A DNA stretch of 22,914 nucleotides from Collodictyon triciliatum (taxonomy: Eukaryota > CRuMs), in assembly GCA_043381765.1 (NCBI GenBank), contig JBHJMP010000483.1:1-22914 (forward strand). Reading direction: 5' to 3'. Below the pieces are notes generated by a model. That model saw only the letters and a program-made list of their open reading frames with translations. It was not told the DNA's origin and did not search any database. A program made the translations under genes and the position numbers. Positions within the stretch are counted from its first letter, which is position 1. Each line of letters opens with the position of its first letter. Positions 1 through 22,914 of the stretch are shown piece after piece.

Positions 1-97
1 AATACAATACAATACAATACAATACAATACAATACAATACAATACAATACAATACAATACAATACAATACAATACAATACAATACAATACAATACAA
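1..97. repeat. (AATAC)n pentanucleotide microsatellite
   Basis: About nineteen near-perfect copies of AATAC run from the window edge to about base 97, so the array probably continues to the left. It lies downstream of the 3' end of the minus-strand HECT ligase gene, whose stop is at 195-197. Bases 98-194 hold no recognisable gene. On the minus strand they contain an ATTAAA hexamer at 172-177, which could serve as a weak polyadenylation signal for that gene. Confidence 0.95.
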
Positions 98-194
98 AGA
101 TGCCGATGCAAATACCCTTCAAAAAATGTATGGTCTAATGACACGATTTCATAATTCGTGGGTGCAATTCATTTAATGGGCGAACTTTTTTCTT

Positions 195-7330
<7,136 letters not shown>

Positions 7331-7608
7331 TTCTCCTTGTTTAAGACGAATACATAATGAACTCTTGCTTGCGCCCTCGTATTGTTATCTTTATCATGTT
7401 TAGCACTGCTGCTATACGAACCAGTAAGAAAAAAAAACATGTGGAAAGTCAAGGTTGAAAAAATGGACAGGAGGAAAAGAGAGCTGAACGCGGTCTAGTC
7501 AAGGAGTTCGCACTGATGCGATTGAGCAGCTCCGCAACAGTCTCCTTGTGGAGTGATTCGATTCGGGCGGACGATCCCTTTTGTTGCATCACGCCCGCAC
7601 GATCGAAG

Positions 7609-7674
7609 GATTCGATTGATCTCCGACCAGCTTCGCCTTCCTTCTGGCGAAAGCTGGATTCTTCCAATCGAATC
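7609..7674. repeat. Nested inverted repeat / predicted hairpin in divergent promoter region
   Basis: The outer arms GATTCGATTG (7609-7618) and CAATCGAATC (7665-7674) are perfect reverse complements. Inside them CCAGCTTCGCC (7627-7637) pairs with GGCGAAAGCTGG (7646-7657), with one bulged A, around an 8-nt loop. Just upstream CGGGCG (7564-7569) and CGCCCG (7592-7597) form another inverted pair. The region is GC-richer than its surroundings. It may be a structured RNA, a 5' UTR element or a small mobile-element remnant; I cannot tell which. Confidence 0.6.
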
Positions 7675-7920
7675 AAGAACACCCACGAGTCATGTGACTG
7701 TTAAGAATTGTCCACGCTCTATTTGTGGAATTCAAAACTTTCCACAAAACCGCAGAATATTTCAATACCCGCCATCCTCGAACAGGAATCGATCCAAACA
7801 ACCCGGAAATCACGACCCGCGATGCGCATCACCCAAGGCCAGCACGACGGGTGAGTGGTGATAGTTTTGTGTGATTTTTTTCATTGACCCACAATATCAT
7901 CATCCACCATCTCATCATCT

Positions 7921-8060
7921 NNNNNNNNNNNNNNNNNNNNNNCTCTCACTCTCTCACTCTCTCACTCTCTCACTCTCTCACTCTCTCACTCTCTCACTCT
8001 CTCACTCTCTCACTCTCACTCTCTCACTCTCTCACTCTCTCACCCTCTCGCCCTCTCATT
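7921..8060. repeat. (CTCTCACT)n octamer array with 22-N gap
   Basis: Twenty-two N (7921-7942) precede about fourteen copies of the 8-bp unit CTCTCACT, ending in degenerate CCCTCTCGCC units. The array is directly followed by CATTCTCACACAG, a very good-looking 3' splice site for the plus strand at 8069, so it may act as the polypyrimidine tract of a 5' UTR intron. Confidence 0.9.
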
Positions 8061-8973
8061 CTCACACAGGCCGGCGAAGCAAAACGTAGGCACAGAACGC
8101 AATCGTTGAGTTCAACACAGAGCACAAAAGCGTTTTAACAACAAACACAAAGGATGACATCAACACAAATGAAAGACAAATTTGGAAAACATTTTCCCCT
8201 GGCACAATCGTCCACATTAAGATTAATAGCGGATTGTGATTGTTTCTGGAAGACATTTGACCAGCACAAAGGAGAATGAAAAAAAAAAGAGGAAAAAACG
8301 CAAAGAGAGCAATCACAAAAAAGTAAGGAGGAAAGCTGCACCATGGCTTCGGCTCCATGGCGGGTCACTTTCTTTGCTTTCGACGGAACACACGTCGGCC
8401 TTCTCAGGTCACCAACTAGCAGCATCAAACGCTTTTATACAATTCTGAGAAGCGTCTGAATAGAAGAAAAATGTGGTGGACGCTCAAAGAGAACACCCAA
8501 TCTTTACCCAGCCGACCAGCTTCAAAAAGAGGGGGAAAAGAATGAAGGGCTTTTAAAAGAAAAATAAGGGGGTACACTCTTTTTCCTTTGTGCTCCAGAG
8601 CCATATAGAAGGACGTGGGGCGCTTTGTGTTGGTGCAGTGCATTCAGAGCGATGAACGCCGATTTCAAGTGGCCGAATGATCGTTGTTTTCTTACAAACA
8701 CCATCGTGTGCCGCGAAAGACAAATAAGCTATATATATTCCACAAGATTGCGTTCCGGTGCGGCAGCTCAAACCATTGCTGAGACTCGCATCTTATAGAC
8801 TGCTCTTTTCTTAGAGCTGATGACAAGTTGGAGGAAAAACTAAGCGCAGCCGATGTTTTTGCTTTGTCTTTCTTGTTGTCGTCTTCCTCGTCCCTCCATT
8901 TATACATATTTTTCTTCGCTTCAATTTGCTTCGCTTAACACAAAGAAATATGTAAATAAGGAACAGAGTCAAG

Positions 8974-19175
<10,202 letters not shown>

Positions 19176-19249
19176 TGGCCCGAAGAAATCTACTGGATTT
19201 GTCGGTCTTCGCCCCAATCTTCCGAGGCTATAAATGAACAAGAAAAAAA

Positions 19250-19960
19250 ATGTCACAGAAAGAATTGAAAACGAATATCAGAGAAAGAATTGAAAACAAA
19301 TGTCAGAGGATAAAATAAAGGAAAATCGAACAGAGATGAATTGGTTATGAATGTCAGAGGATGAAATAAAGGAAAATCGAACCAGGAATGAATTGGTTAT
19401 GAATGTCAGGATAAAATAAAGAAAACAAACCAGAAATGAATTGATTATGAATGTCAGAGGATAAAAAAAGGGAAAAAAACCAGAAATGATTTGGTTATGA
19501 AAGTCAGAGGATAAAATAAGGAAAACAAACCAGAAATGAATTGGTTATGAAAGTCAGAGGATGAAATAAAGGAAAATCGAACAGAAATGAATTGATTATG
19601 AATGTCAGGATTGAAATAAAGGAAAATCGAACAGAGATGAATTGGTTATGAATGTCAGAGGATGAAATAAAGGAAAATCGAACCAGAAATGAATTGATTA
19701 TGAATGTCAGGATTGAAAAAAAAAAAGGAAAATCGAACCAGAAATGAATTGATTATGAATGTCAGCATTGAAATAAAGGGAAAACAAACCAGAAATGAAT
19801 TGGTTATGAAAGTCAGAGGATAAAATAAGGAAAACAAACCAGAGATGAATTGGTTATGAATGTCAGAGGATGAAATAAAGGAAAATCGAACCAGGAATGA
19901 ATTGGTTATGAAAGTCAGAGGGTAAAAAAAAGGAAAAAACCAGAAATAATTAGATAATAA
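19250..19960. repeat. Minisatellite, about 13 units of 48-55 bp, AATAAA-containing
   Basis: Units begin GAATTGGTTATGAATGTCAG and continue with GATGAAATAAAGGAAAA and CGAACCAGAAAT. Unit starts fall at 19338, 19390, 19438, 19488, 19538, 19589, 19639, 19691, 19746, 19797, 19847 and 19899, with degenerate copies at the left end. The array starts about 75 bp after the stop codon of the SPEF2-like gene and so falls in its 3' UTR or just beyond. About eight units contain the polyadenylation hexamer AATAAA on the plus strand. Confidence 0.95.
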
Positions 19961-19991
19961 TAAAATATGTTCTCTACATGGTCATCAAGAA

Positions 19992-20075
19992 GTCAATATG
20001 GCCGAGCGGTCTAAGGCGCCAGACTCAAGTTCTGGTGGGGGTAACTCCGCGTGGGTTCAAATCCCACTGTTGACA
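19992..20075 (+). tRNA. tRNA-Leu (anticodon CAA), intronless
   Basis: The 84-nt class II cloverleaf has acceptor arm GTCAATA pairing with TGTTGAC (one G-T wobble), A box TGGCCGAGCGG, anticodon stem CCAGA/TCTGG around loop CTCAAGT (anticodon CAA, decoding UUG), a long variable arm, and B box GGGTTCAAATCCC with discriminator A. No intron and no encoded CCA, as expected for a nuclear gene. Confidence 0.96.
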
Positions 20076-20079
20076 GATA

Positions 20080-20085
20080 TTTTTT
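20080..20085 (+). terminator. RNA polymerase III terminator of tRNA-Leu
   Basis: A run of six T starts five bases after the last base of the tRNA, the usual Pol III stop signal. Another T run follows a few bases later. Confidence 0.8.
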
Positions 20086-20195
20086 GGCTTTTGCCCTTTT
20101 CTTCGCGGTGCTGGTTGTCGGCCTTCGGCGGCGGTTCTGGGCGTTGCGTTTTTACCTATTATATTTGTCACACACACCGCGCCCAATCAGCAACG

Positions 20196-20396
20196 ATGGC
20201 TGGTTTTCGTTACTTTTCATTGAGCAATATGTTGATGGTATGCCCATGGCGGACTGATGTAAGACTTATAGCGGCATACAGAAAGAGAATCGCACACCAG
20301 ACTCTCTGCACCCCGTTTGATGCCTGGGAACATGTTGCGAGATATGATAATCATGTGGATATGTTTCCTTCCGTTTCTGAAAAGCGCCATTTATGA
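20196..20396 (+). CDS. Hypothetical 66-aa protein
   Basis: An ATG-started frame of 66 codons begins MAGFRYFSLSN and contains RLIAAYRKRIAHQTL and FDAWEHVARYDNHV before a TGA. Composition is mixed, not repeat-derived, and a basic, aromatic N-terminus is compatible with organelle targeting, but no family is recognised. The same frame is open upstream into the tRNA gene; that part is discarded. A GTATGC donor-like site at 20238 leaves room for a spliced alternative. It may be only a chance ORF. Confidence 0.3.
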   Translation: MAGFRYFSLSNMLMVCPWRTDVRLIAAYRKRIAHQTLCTPFDAWEHVARYDNHVDMFPSVSEKRHL

Positions 20397-20886
20397 TGTC
20401 AAAAGTAATAATACATGAAGTATGGCAACCAGAATCTGGATTGTCGTCTCGTTTTATGAGGTCACCACACGGGCTTGGAACTAGTTTTCTAGTTGCACAT
20501 GAATGAAGACCGCCACGATTGCTACCCTCGGCTTTTTATACTCAGTGAAAGTATGCGAAAACTTTTGGCAAAAATAATAATAATAATAATCATGGGCTAA
20601 TTCTTCTCCTACAAGACTAAGTAACTGACCATTACTCGCACATACATCGATTCTTTTGATGTAATCCATTCGTGTATATCTCGTATATGGCACGCACTAA
20701 TTCTTTTTATGTACTATGTTTCGGTCTCTTGGTCAACACGAAAGATTACACAGATATCTCAGTCTGTCCTAAGGCCCTTGGCAGGAAAAAAGCTGCTGCA
20801 CTAAAGAAATCGCCTTTTGCCTTATTTATTGGTTCCCTATCAGCACAGTAGTGAGTACGGGAAATGTCGCTAATCCAACAGCGCTT
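20397..20886. other. Region with no confident gene
   Basis: This stretch lies between the hypothetical plus-strand ORF and the convergent 3' end of the minus-strand gene. It holds a short ATA repeat (20575-20590), an open frame on the minus strand (20693-20481) that crosses it, and a 54-codon plus-strand frame (20687-20851). Neither frame shows a recognisable motif. Confidence 0.5.
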
Positions 20887-22254
20887 TTATTTTCTTCCTG
20901 GTCTTTTTCCAAACATTTTCCTTTGCGTCTGATCTGAGTCCTCAGATATAATGGTTTGCACAGCATTCATGAAATATCGGTAGCTGAAATACCAATTATA
21001 CGGAATTTAAAGAAAATAATTATAATAACCCACCAGACAAAACCCATGGCTGCGGTATGAGTGATGAAATAGATGTTTTTTAAAAGCATGTTCAAAACAC
21101 TAAAATGGATACGCATTAATACTGCTCTGATTTTTTGTTATTTCCTTCAATATCATGTTATAATTTGTGGCATCTAGTATTTGGGGATTGCACAGTCGGT
21201 TGATTCGGCCAGGAGTATTCTTTATTTGGTTAGTTGGAAAATATGCTATTCTTCGACTCGAAAAAAACTGTCAGTTGAGAAAGAGACTTAGAAAAATTCA
21301 TTCTTTATTTGCGACCTTTTGCAAGTAACCTGAAAAAGAGTTATGTGCATGATTTTGGGTTACCTTGTTCTTTGACAACTACAGGACCTTTATCGAATGA
21401 ATCACACAAACTGGTTCAGGGAGATTATTCGGCTATTTAATTGAAGCTGTGGTTGTATTTATTATTGAATATTATCTGAGAATGGCAAAAATAGTACCTT
21501 GATGCATTCGAGGTACAGATCTATCAAATTCTGCACCAGTGATATACCCTGCAGTAAGCTTATGAGAACCATCCGATACGAATCCAGCGACTCGTATCCA
21601 ACGAGCAAAGTAGATGTCTTCCATGCTTGATGTGTTATTGCATCAATATATGCATGAGTAGCCATTAGGTAGGCCTTTGTTTCCGTTTCATGCTCAAATA
21701 TTTACATGTTCAGGCAACTACAAAGTGTGTAAGGGTCGGCGGATTTTCTCCTCCTCAGTTTTCAAGCATGGATGGTTGGTGATGCCACGCGATACTCTCT
21801 TGACAGGTGACTCTTCAAATAAGAAATCTCGATAGCAGACAGGCTCAACAGTGCTGTGATTTATAGCGGAACCTCCTCCACTGGCATATGTATTCTATAT
21901 TCTATCGGTCGATTTACATTTAAGACGAATGATATTTAGAACTGATATGAAACAATCTCAAGTTTTGATTGGCAGATTAAATACCGAGACTCGTCAATCA
22001 CGAAGTTTCTGAAAGCAGCGACAATAGTTGGTTGAGACCAAAATCGAGATAAACAAGATTTCTCAAGCAGAGATATCTTTAGGAAGTGATGATAGTAGTT
22101 TTGGAAAACGCCTGAAACGGTGAGAGATGTTAGGTGCAATACTTGTGAAGGCAGCAAAGACAATTGATTGTGGCCGGTGTAAAGTTATGGTATCCCATTT
22201 ATATTTTATACCTTTGGTGGTGACGGTTATCGAACGGCGCCAACATGAAGACAT
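20887..22254 (-). CDS. Uncharacterised multi-exon protein, about 233 aa
   Basis: Proposed exons in transcript order: 22254-22212 (starts MSSCWRRSITVTTK), 22111-21985, 21880-21796, 21692-21517, 21410-21364, 21329-21316, 21219-21123, 21049-21034, 20983-20887. Phases agree throughout (702 nt). Convincing coding stretches are FQNYYHHFLKISLLEKS, GGGSAINHSTVEPVCYRDF, ATHAYIDAITHQAWKTS, ESLDSYRMVLISLLQGISL, GRINRLCNPQILDATNYN and the C-terminus FMNAVQTIISEDSDQTQRK. The basic N-terminus could be a mitochondrial presequence. Weak points are micro-exons of 14 and 16 nt, GAG used as the acceptor at 21692, and a possible earlier stop at 21298 that would split the locus into two genes. In that case the 3' part may encode a small single-membrane-span protein starting MLLKNIYF. 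No family is recognised. Confidence 0.5.
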
Positions 22255-22914
22255 TTGAGAGCCATTAAATGCGATACTTCTGGACTAAGAAAGAAAGGTG
22301 ATTCATGCAGACCGATAGATATGTGAGAGCTACCAAGCGCAACATTCCAGGAGACAAGCTTTTCTCTCTGTCTCTCTCTTTTCAACAATATACCGAGAAA
22401 ACAAAGCCGAGGAAACCGCCTTCGCCCCTAGAAAAATAGTGAGCTGTGGACAAGACAGTGGGAAACCCGGGATTGCGTAGTTGGAGTTTTTGTGTTTTGG
22501 GTGGAAAGAAAAGAAAAAGAAAAAGAGAACGAAAAAATAGGAAGAAGAGAAGGTGTTCTTCACACGCAGACTAATCTACCCGAAGTTAATCAGCTCCAAC
22601 GCGATTTCTGGTTGTATCTGGGATTGACAGAGGAGCGGATAAAGTTGTCAGGTCGATGAAAGTACGCACATTGTAGTTCTCAAATCGATTCCGACGAGTC
22701 CTTTCAACCGTCTATCTCAGACAAGGTTTACATCCTATTTCATTCCACAGCACGAGTCTTTTGAGGGGACAACGGGTCACTATCCTTGCGTTTCTTGCTG
22801 TGTGACTGAGACAAAAAGCGATACATCGTTGTTTGTCTGGTATTATCGGAAGTGGCGCTTGACCGTCCCCTGGTTTCGGAACCATGCGTAGCCGGCAGTG
22901 GACTTTGCCTAACC
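22255..22914. other. Upstream flank of the minus-strand gene; one weak plus-strand exon candidate
   Basis: Contains a purine-rich stretch on the plus strand (22502-22553) and no long ATG-started frame with a recognisable product. Bases 22570-22651, after an acceptor-like CACACGCAG and before a GTCGAT donor-like site, encode TNLPEVNQLQRDFW and LTEERIKLS in an open frame. This could be an internal exon of a plus-strand gene continuing beyond the window. Confidence 0.3.

Larger units (their letters stand above)
7331..8973. other. Divergent intergenic region between HECT ligase and SPEF2-like gene
   Basis: The 1.64 kb between the two start codons holds both 5' UTRs and promoters. No confident coding exon was found. 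Short open frames occur on both strands (for example minus 8907-8692 and plus 7553-7861) but match no family, and most lack a good start. GTGAGTGG at 7851 and a pyrimidine tract ending CACACAG at 8069 could bound a 5' UTR intron of the plus-strand gene. Other contents are an inverted repeat at 7609-7674, an octamer array at 7943-8060, and two CCATGG sites 8 bp apart at 8341-8360. No clear TATA box or RFX X-box was recognised. Confidence 0.6.

Noticed and set aside
7449-7686. Overlapping minus-strand frames with helical, Arg-rich peptides
   Set aside because: Both begin at GTG with no upstream ATG, and the sequence is dominated by inverted repeats.
8692-8907. 71-codon minus-strand frame MYKWRDEEDDNKK
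   Set aside because: It has an ATG and mixed composition but no recognisable motif or splice partner; probably promoter or 5' UTR sequence of the divergent gene.
19250-19960. CRISPR-like array
   Set aside because: The 50-bp units are contiguous and diverged throughout, with no constant repeat and variable spacer pattern; it is a minisatellite in a eukaryotic genome.
19998-20195. Open frame beginning within the tRNA-Leu gene
   Set aside because: Its first third is the tRNA itself; only the ATG at 20196 is considered as a possible start.
20481-20693. 70-codon minus-strand frame with YYYYYF
   Set aside because: It crosses an ATA repeat, starts at a non-ATG codon and shows no motif.
20687-20851. 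54-codon plus-strand frame starting MARTNSF with a K/A-rich end
   Set aside because: The first four residues match histone H3 by chance; nothing else does, and it lies in the 3' flank of the convergent gene.
22330-22563. 77-codon minus-strand frame rich in Phe
   Set aside because: Derived largely from the polypurine tract at 22502-22553, with no family resemblance.

Overview
This window is nuclear DNA from an intron-rich eukaryote that builds a motile cilium or flagellum. The evidence is dense GT-AG introns, an intronless eukaryotic class II tRNA-Leu, standard stop codons, very many microsatellites, and a central-pair axonemal gene. The sequence alone does not fix the lineage. A flagellated protist or alga fits well. 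Short runs of N, mostly inside microsatellites, mark assembly gaps.

Layout. (1) Bases 195-7330, minus strand: a complete 23-exon gene for a HECT E3 ubiquitin ligase of the UBE3C/UPL6/Hul5 type. Codons join across all 22 introns, giving 982 codons including the stop. (2) Bases 7331-8973: a divergent intergenic region with a strong inverted repeat and a (CTCTCACT)n tract. (3) Bases 8974-19175, plus strand: a gene of about 38 exons for a SPEF2/KPL2/CPC1-like central-apparatus protein. It encodes a coiled coil, a proline-rich linker, an adenylate-kinase-like domain and a SPEF2-type C-terminal region. Only the stretch at 18604-18913 could not be spliced with confidence. (4) Bases 19250-19960: a minisatellite of about 50-bp units, most carrying AATAAA. 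(5) Bases 19992-20075: tRNA-Leu(CAA). (6) Bases 20196-20396: a possible small ORF. (7) Bases 20887-22254, minus strand: a previously unrecognised multi-exon gene of about 233 codons with no family I can name. (8) Bases 22255-22914: mostly its upstream flank, with one weak plus-strand exon candidate.

The two large genes are head to head and could share a promoter region, but there is no functional link beyond position. Nearly every long microsatellite lies inside an intron of one of them. All exon models were built by hand from splice-site phase and family resemblance; no alignment or RNA data were used.
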